Shown piece by piece: positions 24,887 to 34,008 of a DNA stretch of 61,973 nucleotides. The stretch is from assembly GCA_018818125.1 (NCBI GenBank), contig JAHISQ010000014.1, forward strand, positions 1 through 61,973, written 5' to 3'. Each line of letters begins with the position of its first letter. Position 1 is the stretch's first letter. A program made the translations under genes and the position numbers. The notes under the pieces were generated by a model. That model was given only the letters and a program-made list of their open reading frames with translations. It was not told where the DNA came from and ran no database searches. The DNA is from Candidatus Rifleibacteriota bacterium. GTDB taxonomy: Bacteria > Muiribacteriota > Ozemobacteria > Ozemobacterales > Ozemobacteraceae.

Positions 24887-26731
24887 ATGCAAAAGAAACT
24901 GATGTTTGTGTTTCTGGCTCTTATTGTTTTTCTACCATTCACCAGCGTCAGCGCGGTTGAACAGGAAATTCCGAATTTTGAATATCGCCCGGCAACCTTA
25001 GGTGATATTGAGGCTTTCATCGTTGAAGTAGAGTCTGCCCTGAATCTTCAGACTGAAAAATTGTCTGAAAAATACGATGGCAAGAAAAAGAAGATAGAAA
25101 ATCATCAGACTGTCATTGCCTTTAACCAGGTGATTGCTGATGCAAAAGACCTGCGCAACAAAGTTAAAGCAAATGGCAGTAATGAAGTTCTCAAACGTCA
25201 ATTTATGCAGCTGCAACGCTTGCATTATAGCGTTATGGCTGATATTGGTGGCGCAGAACAACCCAACAAAATTCTTGTTGGTATAAAATTCGCCGGAAAT
25301 CTTGGACTGGGCCCGATTAAGCTGAGTATCCCAAACATTATCTGCCCCGATCAGAAAATCGGCAGCCGCCAGGCAAAACTGGAAGCTGCAAATCTTTCCA
25401 AACCCGGGAAAAAGGGTTCCTATTCTGTTGATGAACTTGCCGAGCTTACCGCCTACGAAGTAAGTCGACTTGAACCACCTGAAAATCATCTTGCATACAC
25501 CGGCGAAAAGGTCGGAAACAACTTTGACAAGTTTCTCGAAGAAACCCGCGAATTGATTCGCAAGATCGATAAAGACTATGCAAGATTCGACTATTCTTAC
25601 GCAAAAAGAGTTTTGTTCTATGACGAACTGCAGGGGGAGGCTACTTCTCCAAAAATCACCACCAAAGACCGCTATGGACTGAAGTGGAAACTTAAATGGG
25701 GTGACGAAGTTCACACTGATGTCGCCATGACAAGACTTTATATAGATCTTGGCGGCCTCTACACCGATCTCAAGTTTTATTCAGGCCCGGGAGAGACTAT
25801 CCTGATCCTGGAGAAGGCCGGCAAGAAGGATGCAGTTGTAACCTTTGAAGATCTTGCGACAGCGCTTCTCAATTCGAAGTTTAAATTTCATGCTCATCGC
25901 TATCTGCTACCTGAGCCGGTATTGAAGGATAAGACTGGCAGAATTCTTGGCTCCGGGGTGGTTGATGAAAAGATGGCAGAGCGTGAAGCGATTCCGGCTG
26001 AAAAAATCGGATGTTTCTATGTGCTTTTCAAAGAATGTCAGCTTTCTTTGTTCAACCCGGCCATCAAACGTCTTGGCGGAGCTGCGTTAAGCAATGTTGG
26101 TGCGGTAGAAGACAGGGTGGCGCGAAGCTCTATTGTTTTCAATACCTGGATCAAAAACAAGGACATGAAAGATGACAACAGCCGTGTCGGGCTTATCTAT
26201 AACGCTAAAACCGGTTCCTTCGATCGGCATGCCGAATTTCAAAGCGATCTGGGCTGCACTCTTGGCGGGCTAAGAGCTTCCGGCGACCTCAATAAATTTG
26301 AAAAGAGCCTGGTAATGTTGATGCCACAGAGTATTAACTTTTCCATGCGGCCACTTTATCTTCCCAAGGCATGGAAGAAATGCACCTGGGCAGATGCCAG
26401 GTGGATGACCATGAGAATCGCCAGTTTCAAACGTGAAGATTTTGAAAGAATTTTCGGCGACAGCGGTTGGCCTGTTTTCATGCAGAGAATAGCCATCGAG
26501 AAGTTGATTAATCGAAGAAACGAACTGGTTAAGGCCTTTAAACTTGAAGAAGACGGTTTCGACAAAATTGAATGTGACCCGGAATTCGATTTCGCTGTTA
26601 AAGTAAAAAGCGGAACTGACCAGGTGGTAAAGCATGGCAAGGCAAATGCCAAGAGTGCCACTGTCAAAAAACTGGTAGAAGAAATTCACCCCGAAGGACT
26701 TGCTGAAGTTATTCCGAGAGGCAAGGACTAG
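24887..26731 (+). CDS. Large secreted protein of unknown function
   Basis: A 614-residue protein with a signal peptide (1-23, ending VSAV) and CTGGAGG upstream. An N-terminal helical region (about 35-125) is followed by a beta/alpha body with many charged residues. Single motifs that stand out are DRYGLKWKLKWGDEVHTDVAMTR (about 263-285) and FHAHRYLLPEPVLKD (near 337). No known domain was recognised. It is a single-gene unit closed by a strong terminator and divergent from the NTF2-like gene. Confidence 0.78.
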   Translation: MQKKLMFVFLALIVFLPFTSVSAVEQEIPNFEYRPATLGDIEAFIVEVESALNLQTEKLSEKYDGKKKKIENHQTVIAFNQVIADAKDLRNKVKANGSNEVLKRQFMQLQRLHYSVMADIGGAEQPNKILVGIKFAGNLGLGPIKLSIPNIICPDQKIGSRQAKLEAANLSKPGKKGSYSVDELAELTAYEVSRLEPPENHLAYTGEKVGNNFDKFLEETRELIRKIDKDYARFDYSYAKRVLFYDELQGEATSPKITTKDRYGLKWKLKWGDEVHTDVAMTRLYIDLGGLYTDLKFYSGPGETILILEKAGKKDAVVTFEDLATALLNSKFKFHAHRYLLPEPVLKDKTGRILGSGVVDEKMAEREAIPAEKIGCFYVLFKECQLSLFNPAIKRLGGAALSNVGAVEDRVARSSIVFNTWIKNKDMKDDNSRVGLIYNAKTGSFDRHAEFQSDLGCTLGGLRASGDLNKFEKSLVMLMPQSINFSMRPLYLPKAWKKCTWADARWMTMRIASFKREDFERIFGDSGWPVFMQRIAIEKLINRRNELVKAFKLEEDGFDKIECDPEFDFAVKVKSGTDQVVKHGKANAKSATVKKLVEEIHPEGLAEVIPRGKD

Positions 26732-26796
26732 ATCGCTTTCCTGTCAGTCCAGAAGGCAAGGAATAGCTTTGCCATTGAATAGAAGGTTCTTTTTAA

Positions 26797-26835
26797 GATC
26801 CAGCGGACAGAAATGCCGCTGGATCTTTTGTTTTT
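26797..26835 (+). terminator. Rho-independent terminator
   Basis: GATCCAGCGG pairs perfectly with CCGCTGGATC around ACAGAAATG and is followed by TTTTGTTTTT. Confidence 0.92.
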
Positions 26836-26867
26836 GGAGGTAATGCTGGTGAGATGCCGCATTTTTA

Positions 26868-26896
26868 TTGCAGATCAGGTCGTGTTTAAGTATTAT
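26868..26896 (+). promoter_or_regulatory. Promoter for the MASE3-PAS gene
   Basis: TTGCAG, a 17-base spacer and TATTAT. Transcription near 26903 would make the GTG at 26906 leaderless and supports a downstream start. Confidence 0.6.
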
Positions 26897-26905
26897 GTCT
26901 AGAGA

Positions 26906-28351
26906 GTGTTGAGCCATAGTTCCGAAGGCAAAATATTTCTTGTAAAGGCACGTGTTTTGAGCAAAACAAATGAAGTCATTATAGAAAACAATGGTTTTGC
27001 TATTATATCTGGCATTGCTGTCATAGCCGTATTGTTTATGGTTTCCCGCCAGAATTTCCTTCTGTTTCATAGCCTGGTTGAGATATTCAGCATTATTATT
27101 GCGGCCGGCATTTTCATGCTTGCCTGGAACACCCGCAAAATCCAGGAAAATGGTTATCTGCTCTTTCTTGGCATTGCCTACCTGTTTGTTGGTGGTATAG
27201 ATCTGCTTCATACTCTTTCATACAAAGGAATGAGCGTCTTTACTGGTCATGATACTGACTTGCCAACGCAGTTATGGATTATTGCCAGATATCTTGAGAG
27301 CGTCACACTGCTTTTGGCTCCAGTATTTTTAAGACATAAATTTAAACCAACAATCGTATTAAGCTGCTATACGGCAATTGTTCTGATATTATTGTTGTCA
27401 GTTTTTCTATGGCAGATTTTTCCGGCTTGTTTTATAGAGGGAGTCGGCCTTACGGCGTTTAAAACGATCAGCGAATTCATTATCTGCTTTATTTTGCTGG
27501 GCGCAATTGCGCTTCTGTTTAATCGTAGAAGCGAATTTAACCGTAAAATTTTCGGACTGATTGTTGCTTCTATTTTCATAAAAATGTTTGCCGAGTTGAT
27601 GTTTGCATCTTATATGACTGTCTATGGTCTAATAAATGTTGCTGGTCATGTTTTTAAAACATTATCCTTCTACCTTATTTATCTGGCGATTATCTATTCT
27701 GGTCTAAAAGAGCCTTTCACCGTTTTGTTCAGAAAGTTGAAAAAGAGTGAGACTGAATACAAATCCCTCTTTGAAGAAAATCTCAGTGGTTTTGCTCTGC
27801 ATGAGATAATTTGCAACGCAGATGGCCAGCCTGTTGATTACAGATTTCTTGCTGTTAACCCGGCTTTCGAAAAGTTGACTGGTCTTAAAGCGAAAGATCT
27901 GGTTGGTAAAACGGTGCTGGAAGCGCTCCCTGCTACAGAAAAATACTGGATTGAACAATATGGCAAGGTTGCTCTGACAGGTGAGTCTGTTGAATTTGAA
28001 AATTATTCCTCCGAGCTTGATAAACATTATCTTGTTTTGGCCTATCGACCGGCAGAGAACCAGTTCGCCTGTGTGATTCAGGATGTAACTGATAAAAGAA
28101 AGTTTGGAGAAGAGAGAGAGAAGCTTGTTCGAGAACTTCAAAAGGCTCTTGAAGAGGTGAAGACCCTGCATGGAATTATTCCTATTTGCGCCTATTGCAA
28201 GAAGATAAGAAATGATAAGGGGGCATGGAATGCTGTCGAGGCTTATGTTTCCGAGCATACCCATGCAGTATTCAGCCATGGCGCCTGTCCGGACTGTTAT
28301 GAGAAACAGATGGCAGAAATAGATGCCGACGAAGCAAGGACTGATAATTAA
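26906..28351 (+). CDS. MASE3-PAS membrane sensor with a C-terminal Cys-rich domain
   Basis: Up to 481 residues. The first GTG (26906) lies almost at the predicted transcription start; a TTG at 26957 behind AAAGG is a better start and would give 464 residues. A MASE3 sensor with eight or nine helices (about 28-270; GGIDLLHTLSYKGM) is followed by a PAS domain (about 288-398; FLAVNPAFEKLTGLKAKDLVGKTV). After a short coiled coil comes a conserved tail, PICAYCKKIRNDKGAWNAVE ... FSHGACPDC (about 426-470), found on many PAS and receiver proteins. No kinase, cyclase or helix-turn-helix is present, so the Cys/His tail must be the output or a docking module. Confidence 0.88.
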   Translation: MLSHSSEGKIFLVKARVLSKTNEVIIENNGFAIISGIAVIAVLFMVSRQNFLLFHSLVEIFSIIIAAGIFMLAWNTRKIQENGYLLFLGIAYLFVGGIDLLHTLSYKGMSVFTGHDTDLPTQLWIIARYLESVTLLLAPVFLRHKFKPTIVLSCYTAIVLILLLSVFLWQIFPACFIEGVGLTAFKTISEFIICFILLGAIALLFNRRSEFNRKIFGLIVASIFIKMFAELMFASYMTVYGLINVAGHVFKTLSFYLIYLAIIYSGLKEPFTVLFRKLKKSETEYKSLFEENLSGFALHEIICNADGQPVDYRFLAVNPAFEKLTGLKAKDLVGKTVLEALPATEKYWIEQYGKVALTGESVEFENYSSELDKHYLVLAYRPAENQFACVIQDVTDKRKFGEEREKLVRELQKALEEVKTLHGIIPICAYCKKIRNDKGAWNAVEAYVSEHTHAVFSHGACPDCYEKQMAEIDADEARTDN

Positions 28352-28422
28352 GAAATCTCGCTTAATTGCAGGTGCAATTGCAGTAGCAGCGAAATTATTT
28401 CAAAAAATCTCAACTCTCAATT

Positions 28423-29361
28423 ATGCAAAATAAAGACTGGCTATGGCTGCTGCTGCTTTCGATAATCTGGGGAAGCTCGTTCATGTTCATCAAGATCGGG
28501 CTTCGCAAGTTGTCGCCCTTTGCCATGCTATATTGCCGGCTTGTTCTCGCTTCATTTTTTATGCTGATCGTTTGCCGCATGAGTGGTGTTGCTCTACCGA
28601 CTGATCGCAAAGTCTGGTTGGGGCTGACCTTTCTTGGTGCTATCAACACGGCATTACCATTTTTTCTGGTAGCCTGGGCACAACAGCACATTGACAGCGC
28701 TACTGCTTCGATTCTGAACGCGACTTCACCAGTTTTCGTAATGATTCTGGCGCATTTTTTTACAGATGATGAAAAGCTCACAGTGCGCAAAGTTCTGGGT
28801 GTAATGCTTGGAATCGCTGGTATTGTGACAATGGTTTTTCCGTCTATCAAAAACGGCATTGTGCTGGCTGGAATGGCTCAGGCAGCCATGCTCGGCGCGA
28901 CGTTCAACTATGCTGTTGCCGGCATTTATGCGCGGCGCTTCAAGACCCTCAATCCCATGCTGGTTTCGACAATCAGTTTGCTGGGTGCCAGCCTGCTTTT
29001 AACCCCTTTTCTATTCTGGAACAAGCTGCCGTCACTGACTGATTTGAATCTGCAGACGATATTCGCTGTTGTCATGCTGGCGATTGTCTGCACCGGCACC
29101 GCGTTTATAATTTATTATCGCGTTATAGCTTCAGCCGGTGCAACCAACGCACTGCTGGTAACTTTGATGATTCCGGTGAGCGCTCTTTCCTTCAGCAGTT
29201 TTCTGCTTGGAGAGCAGCTCAAAGTCTACGACATTTTTGGTATGCTGCTTATCTTTTCAGGGCTGCTGATAATCGACGGTCGACTTTTTCAGTATTTGAG
29301 CGGTCGGCAGACTGCTGCTTCTGTTGCTGGTCAGGTTGTTGTCAGCGAAGATTCGCGCTGA
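28423..29361 (+). CDS. EamA/DMT-superfamily transporter
   Basis: A 312-residue protein with ten predicted helices in two homologous halves. The typical start WLLLLSIIWGSSFMFIKIGL and the motif LNATSPVFVMILAHF place it in the EamA (RhaT-like) family of metabolite exporters. The substrate cannot be told. There is no strong ribosome binding site. Its last 20 bases overlap the end of the convergent YiiX-like gene. Confidence 0.92.
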   Translation: MQNKDWLWLLLLSIIWGSSFMFIKIGLRKLSPFAMLYCRLVLASFFMLIVCRMSGVALPTDRKVWLGLTFLGAINTALPFFLVAWAQQHIDSATASILNATSPVFVMILAHFFTDDEKLTVRKVLGVMLGIAGIVTMVFPSIKNGIVLAGMAQAAMLGATFNYAVAGIYARRFKTLNPMLVSTISLLGASLLLTPFLFWNKLPSLTDLNLQTIFAVVMLAIVCTGTAFIIYYRVIASAGATNALLVTLMIPVSALSFSSFLLGEQLKVYDIFGMLLIFSGLLIIDGRLFQYLSGRQTAASVAGQVVVSEDSR

Positions 29362-30949
29362 TCAATCCGCCCTGCCAGTTATACGATTGGGCGAATTCTT
29401 TTTCGCTGGCAAATACCGCTTTGCGTTGGTGAGGAAAGCCTCTGAGAAAAGCTACAAAGTCGAGCTTCCGGTCTGCTTCGCCGCGTTGGCGCGCAAATGT
29501 TTCAACGATTGAATCGGCTGAGACTCCTTGCTTGCCGAATTTTTCGGCAATCGGAAACTTCAGCGCACCGGCTTCAGGGTGGGCATACGCTTTGACCACA
29601 AGTTCTGTGCAGACCATTGTCTGCTCTGTATTAAAGCTGAAATTAAAATCATACTCGCGTCCGAAATAGTAAAATGCGGTATAAATCGCCTTTGCTCTTT
29701 GCAGGGGACTGAGTCGGGGGCGCATGGCTGACAGATAATCGCCGTGACAGGAAGAAGCCAGTGAGTTAAACACAACTCCTTCACTGATTGCCTCGATTAC
29801 AACACAGGTTTCATGGTCTTTAAAAGCCGGCGACTGCCAACTTTTGAAGGCAACCGGGAAGCTCTGGCGCAGCAACTGTGTAAAGCTTTCGCATTTCTGA
29901 TTTTTAAGCCAGCCACGCACCTGTGGGTCTTTATCAAATGCAGCTTTGAGTTCGTCGCTGGTGCCGACGTAAAGAATCGAGTGTGGCCAGAATCCTGGTA
30001 AAAAAATGTTAGAGAGATACCAGTCCTGTCTTTCGAGAACTATATCGCCGGGCAGGAGCATTTTGCCGAGTTTTTTGATTTGTCTTTCGGTTATCAAGCG
30101 TGTTTTCTGCTGTTTGATCCGGGTATCGCCAACCCATATGAAGATAGCCTTCTGTGCGGGCATAATGAAGTCGAGTGAAACTTTTATTATGCTGCGGCTC
30201 AAAAATTTCCAGGATGGGTCTGAGGCAATTTTTTCACTGAGAGAATCTAAAAACTGGCGGTTCGCAAGAATGAAAGCTGCCGGCATGCCCGAAAAATCTT
30301 GTCTGGTATCTTTGTTAACCAGTTTTTGCAGTTCTTCAAAATGCGAAATTCTAAACCGGTAAAGGTGGGCCAGGGTTTCGGGGCGCAAAGCACTTTTTAC
30401 TGTATTGTCGAGCGATCTTGCAGCGAAGCCAAATTCACTGTTATTTTCGTTGAGAATTTCTTCAAGTTTGGAGCGGCTGGCAATAAAGTTCATCAGCTCA
30501 GCGGCGGCGGTCAAACGGCAAAGTCGCGCGGCGATACCGAGCACATAGCCTGAATAATAGCGTTCAACTTTTTTATTATGATTAATAACCAGTGGCAATT
30601 CGTATTTTTCACTGATCTTTTCGAGGTCTGCCATGAATTTGTTGAATAATGACCAGAAGCGGTATGCTGGACGCAGATGCACCTGATTGGTGAGCTCTTC
30701 TTTATTGCTTATGCGGTCGAGGTAAGATCCTTGCTTAAAAGCTCCCTCGCACAGCATCTGCAGTTTTGCTGCCCGCGCTGCAAAAAGTTGCAGATCGTTA
30801 TTGAGATCCTGGTTGAATTTTATCTGGTCGCTGTTCTGGTTGCTGAATAACAGCTGGCGCAGGCTTGTGCTTTCTTCGTCTGCAGCAACTATATTGCAAA
30901 TACTGATCAACAATAATACCGCTAAAATCAGTCTCGATAACTTTTGCAT
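29342..30949 (-). CDS. Secreted YiiX/YebB-like NlpC/P60-type cysteine hydrolase
   Basis: A 535-residue protein starting at an ATG behind GGAG (an upstream ATG at 30967 is less well placed). The signal peptide covers 1-23. The first 290 residues are helical and unrecognised. The C-terminal domain (about 295-535) is a permuted papain-like YiiX fold: LLPGDIVLERQDW, FWPHSILYVG with His323, VVIEAISEGV and TMVCTELVVKAY with Cys447. Such enzymes cleave amide or ester bonds of lipids or murein peptides. The long extra N-terminal part is unusual compared with the roughly 200-residue YiiX proteins. Confidence 0.87.
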   Translation of the reverse strand: MQKLSRLILAVLLLISICNIVAADEESTSLRQLLFSNQNSDQIKFNQDLNNDLQLFAARAAKLQMLCEGAFKQGSYLDRISNKEELTNQVHLRPAYRFWSLFNKFMADLEKISEKYELPLVINHNKKVERYYSGYVLGIAARLCRLTAAAELMNFIASRSKLEEILNENNSEFGFAARSLDNTVKSALRPETLAHLYRFRISHFEELQKLVNKDTRQDFSGMPAAFILANRQFLDSLSEKIASDPSWKFLSRSIIKVSLDFIMPAQKAIFIWVGDTRIKQQKTRLITERQIKKLGKMLLPGDIVLERQDWYLSNIFLPGFWPHSILYVGTSDELKAAFDKDPQVRGWLKNQKCESFTQLLRQSFPVAFKSWQSPAFKDHETCVVIEAISEGVVFNSLASSCHGDYLSAMRPRLSPLQRAKAIYTAFYYFGREYDFNFSFNTEQTMVCTELVVKAYAHPEAGALKFPIAEKFGKQGVSADSIVETFARQRGEADRKLDFVAFLRGFPHQRKAVFASEKEFAQSYNWQGGLISANLR

Positions 30950-30979
30950 ATCTGTCTCCATACTCATTGTTCTGCTGCT

Positions 30980-31008
30980 ATTTTATCATTATTGTTCTGC
31001 AACGGCAA
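30980..31008 (-). promoter_or_regulatory. Extended -10 promoter for the YiiX-like gene
   Basis: On the minus strand TTGCCG (31008-31003), a 17-base spacer and TGA-TAAAAT (30985-30980). It closely resembles the promoter at 14479. Confidence 0.65.
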
Positions 31009-31025
31009 ATCAGTTTTCAGTTATG

Positions 31026-31056
31026 AAAAAACCCCAACTGACTAGCTGGGGTTTTT
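31026..31056 (-). terminator. Terminator of the basic secreted protein gene
   Basis: AAAAAACCCCA pairs with TGGGGTTTTT around a short loop; A and T runs on both sides allow action in both directions. It lies downstream of the minus-strand gene at 31102. Confidence 0.8.
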
Positions 31057-31101
31057 CTGAAACAGAACGCAGATTTGTAAGTCTTATTTTTCAGAGCTCG
31101 G

Positions 31102-31449
31102 TTAGCGTTTGCCACCCTTGCTGACTTTGCGGAAATGACCATTGGTAAGGGATTTCTGACCTTTTTTGTAGTGACCTTTTACAAAAGTGCTTTTCTTTTT
31201 GCCGGTAATTGCTTTTTTAGCTTTTACTGCGCTGTCTGCAATAGCGTTTTGAACGTTAGCACCAGTTTTGCCAATAGCGCGTCTGGTATGTTTGATTGTT
31301 TTTTTGACTTTTCTTTTGATGGTTCTGGTAATTTTTTTAAGGCAGGAGACTTTCTTGGTTGCGGCCTGAATTTCACTGGTTTCACCGGTAATCGCGAACA
31401 GGCAAAGGGCCACTAGAAGAACTGAAAGGCTTTTGAATAATTTACTCAT
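31102..31449 (-). CDS. Small, very basic secreted protein
   Basis: A 115-residue protein behind a strong AGGAGG. A signal peptide (about 1-29, ending IQAA) precedes a mature part in which roughly a third of residues are Lys or Arg (KKITRTIKRKVKKTIKHTRR). The C-terminus has two copies of a short (V/N)(K/G)GH(Y/F)(K/R)K motif (FVKGHYKKG and NGHFRKVSKGG), similar to the VKGY.(R/K)..G.YV..HYR tails of small secreted proteins. It could bind nucleic acid, polyanionic envelope polymers or membranes. It is a single-gene unit with its own terminator. Confidence 0.8.
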   Translation of the reverse strand: MSKLFKSLSVLLVALCLFAITGETSEIQAATKKVSCLKKITRTIKRKVKKTIKHTRRAIGKTGANVQNAIADSAVKAKKAITGKKKSTFVKGHYKKGQKSLTNGHFRKVSKGGKR

Positions 31450-31634
31450 ATCTTGTTACCTCCTGAAGGTTTACTTATCGAAATCTTATGTCGCTAATAC
31501 TAATGATAAAATTGCCAACCCGTAACCCCTGTACACATTTTTTTTTTTGTTTTTTGCGTTAGGGGGCTTTGTTTGTGGTCTGTTCTCGGTTTGCTCGGAT
31601 TATTATTAACAATAATGTCTGTTTGCATAAACAG

Positions 31635-31665
31635 ATTGGCGGCGGGTGATAAGCCCGCCGCCAAT
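31635..31665. terminator. Strong hairpin downstream of the symporter gene
   Basis: ATTGGCGGCGGG pairs perfectly with CCCGCCGCCAAT around a 7-base loop. The T run is better on the plus strand (ATTTT) than on the minus strand, where the symporter ends 24 bases before it. Confidence 0.6.
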
Positions 31666-31688
31666 ATTTTAGCTGAAAATTCCTATTT

Positions 31689-33332
31689 TTATTCGATTAA
31701 TCCGATTTTGTTGGCGATAACAACTGCCACGCAGATGGGGGCAACAAACTTGATCAGAAAATTCCAGACGGGGTAGAACCCGCTTCCAAGCTCTTCTTTA
31801 ATCTGATTAGTTTTTGCCTGGTCTTTAATCATCCAGCCGATAAATAGAGCAATCAACAAACCGCCGATCGGGAGAAGCCAGTTTGAAGCCAGATAATCAA
31901 AGGAATCAAACCAGTTTAGTTTTGTATCGCCTTTACTGAGAAGCGTTAGTTCGGTAAAAAATTTGTTTCCGCCGAAACAGAGCGCGGAAGGAACCCCTAC
32001 CAGGAAGATCACAAAAGAGTTGACGATAGTTGATGTGTGTCTTTTCCAGCCAAATTCATCGTCGGTATAGGTCACCACAACTTCAAGCAATGATATGGTA
32101 GAAGATAGCGCGGCAAATGCAACCAGAACAAAGAAAATCGATAGAATGATCGATCCTCCGATGGTATTGGCGAGAAGAGCAGGCAAAGTAATGAAGAGAA
32201 GTCCGGCACCGCCAGAAACTTCGGTATTAAAGGTAAACAGGATGGGATACAACGTCAGGCAGGCCATCAGTGCTATCAGTGTGTCTAGGATAGAGACAGT
32301 TATAGCTGAAGAGACTACTCCATCCTCTTTTTTCAGATAGCTGCCATAGGTGATCATGGCGCCCATTCCGAGGCTCAGTGTAAAGAACGCGTGGCCAAGC
32401 GCTTCGAGAATGGAATGCCGGTTGAGTTTGGCAAAATCAGCGTTGAACAGGAACTTTATGGCTTCCGTTCCCCCGGAAAGGGTTAGCGAGTAGATCATTA
32501 GTCCCCCAAGCAACAGAAAGAGAAGTGGCATAAGTATTCTTGAGGCTTTCTCAATGCCGCCGCTGATGCCGCCAAAAACAATGAGGCCAGTAAGAAGCAT
32601 AAAGACTGCATGCCATAAAAGCATCGGGGTTCCCTTGGCGAGATGATTGGTGAAAACTTCGCTAGCCTTCTGCTGGCGGGAGATCATGAGCGCTGACTCT
32701 TCGAATTTTTGTTCGCCAAGATCAGTTTTCGCTTTCTGTATAACCTCGTCGAATATGGATAAACGTGCCGCAGCATGGGCTGTATCGTTGGAATCAAGAA
32801 ATGCTTTCCAGTTTTCTTCGGTTTTATCGTCAGTGAACCCTGCATTTTTGAGGATGTCGGCTTTGGCTGCGGCGTCATAAACGCCGTGTTTGTTAAAGAT
32901 CGCTTTTTTCAGTTCCGGTGAGTTGTAATCAACCTTTTCAACAATAAATTCGTTGCAGGTAAGGCTCTTTAACGTGTATTCCAGTGTCCAGCCCGCTACC
33001 ACGGAGTAATAACTGAGAATAATAAAGCCGGTAAAGACGCCAATTATGCCGATAAACTTGAAAATCTTTTTATCCGGTCGAAAAACTCCAAAAGTACCTA
33101 CCGCATCTTTTTCGCTGACTTTTCCCAGGACAAATTCCGCGATCATAATCGGGAAACCTACGCATAAAATACAGACAAGATATAACAGAACAAAGGCCCC
33201 GCCGCCATTTTCATAGGTAATGTAGGGGAACTTCCAGATGTTTCCGAGACCTACTGCTGAGCCGGCTGCTGCCAGAATAAATCCCAGCTTTGAGCCCCAA
33301 TGTTCTCTTTTTTCCGGACCGCTGCTATCCAT
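31689..33332 (-). CDS. Sodium:neurotransmitter symporter (SNF/NSS) family transporter
   Basis: A 547-residue inner-membrane protein with about 12 helices. The first helix holds GFILAAAGSAVGLGNIWKFPYITYENGGG, the Na+-binding signature of LeuT-fold NSS carriers, which import amino acids or related amines with sodium. Between helices 3 and 4 (about residues 140-225) lies an extra charged, mostly helical loop (EKVDYNSPELKKAIFNKHGV ... ALMISRQQKASEVFTNHLAKG), longer than in LeuT. AAGAGG precedes the ATG. The substrate cannot be deduced. It is a single-gene unit. Confidence 0.94.
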   Translation of the reverse strand: MDSSGPEKREHWGSKLGFILAAAGSAVGLGNIWKFPYITYENGGGAFVLLYLVCILCVGFPIMIAEFVLGKVSEKDAVGTFGVFRPDKKIFKFIGIIGVFTGFIILSYYSVVAGWTLEYTLKSLTCNEFIVEKVDYNSPELKKAIFNKHGVYDAAAKADILKNAGFTDDKTEENWKAFLDSNDTAHAAARLSIFDEVIQKAKTDLGEQKFEESALMISRQQKASEVFTNHLAKGTPMLLWHAVFMLLTGLIVFGGISGGIEKASRILMPLLFLLLGGLMIYSLTLSGGTEAIKFLFNADFAKLNRHSILEALGHAFFTLSLGMGAMITYGSYLKKEDGVVSSAITVSILDTLIALMACLTLYPILFTFNTEVSGGAGLLFITLPALLANTIGGSIILSIFFVLVAFAALSSTISLLEVVVTYTDDEFGWKRHTSTIVNSFVIFLVGVPSALCFGGNKFFTELTLLSKGDTKLNWFDSFDYLASNWLLPIGGLLIALFIGWMIKDQAKTNQIKEELGSGFYPVWNFLIKFVAPICVAVVIANKIGLIE

Positions 33333-33370
33333 ATAACCTCTTTCTAACTAATTAAAGATATTCAGAATAG

Positions 33371-33416
33371 CAAAAACGCTTGCAGCCTGCTTTTAAAAAC
33401 ATAAGCTGCAAACGTT
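33371..33416 (-). terminator. Terminator of the CigR-like gene
   Basis: AACGCTTGCAGC pairs with GCTGCAAACGTT with one mismatch. On the minus strand the stem is followed by TTTTGC. Confidence 0.6.
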
Positions 33417-33427
33417 CCTGCCACTCT

Positions 33428-33922
33428 TTACCACTTCAGATCAAACACATCGATAATTGTTTTGGTTGCTTCAACCAGGCGCACGATCTTGCCTTCGACT
33501 GCGATCAGAACAGTTCCTTCTGGCTGTGGTGGGAGCTGCCGCCAGATGTGATCGGGCAGTTTGCATGAATGATCATACATACTTGTCGGGAAAGTTTTGC
33601 CGACTGCCATTTTCTTTTGCCAGCCGGGGGGCAGTCTTTTACCTCTGGCGACTTTTTTTTGCAGCCCCGGGGGAAGGTCTCTGATGTCGTGTTGGTTCAT
33701 GCCGATGATCTCGTCTGAATGGCGGAGAAGGATGCCTTTTTCAGGAACATTAAGTCTGAACTTAAGCCAGGGTTCTTTTTCTTCGGTGTCTTTCTGTTCA
33801 ACTCTTTGATCGACGATTTCGTGTCGGTAATGCTTTTTGTTTTCAGCGCCTTTTTTCTTCGCTTCGGCGACGTTGGCTGTCAAACATACCCCTAGAAGAC
33901 AGACGGCAAGAATTTTTTTCAT
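33428..33922 (-). CDS. Secreted CigR/RcnB-like protein
   Basis: A 164-residue protein with a signal peptide (1-21) and GGAGAG upstream. The middle contains two copies of LPPG(L/W)QKK(V/M)A.GK, the hallmark repeat of CigR/RcnB-like periplasmic proteins, and the end (GTVLIAVEGKIVRLVEATKTIIDVF) matches their C-terminal strand pattern. CigR was described as an anti-virulence factor in Salmonella; RcnB functions in metal homeostasis. A role here cannot be assigned. It sits between a symporter and the ferredoxin operon and has its own terminator. Confidence 0.8.
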   Translation of the reverse strand: MKKILAVCLLGVCLTANVAEAKKKGAENKKHYRHEIVDQRVEQKDTEEKEPWLKFRLNVPEKGILLRHSDEIIGMNQHDIRDLPPGLQKKVARGKRLPPGWQKKMAVGKTFPTSMYDHSCKLPDHIWRQLPPQPEGTVLIAVEGKIVRLVEATKTIIDVFDLKW

Positions 33923-34008
33923 TCTACACTCTCCATAATTTTATTTGCTCTGTGCTGCACATCTTACTGTTTAATGGCTAAAAAGCGCAAGGGTGATCTA
34001 AACAGAAT

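Noticed and set aside
31538..31555. T tract as terminator
   Set aside because: No stem precedes the run on either strand; it is probably just AT-rich spacer.
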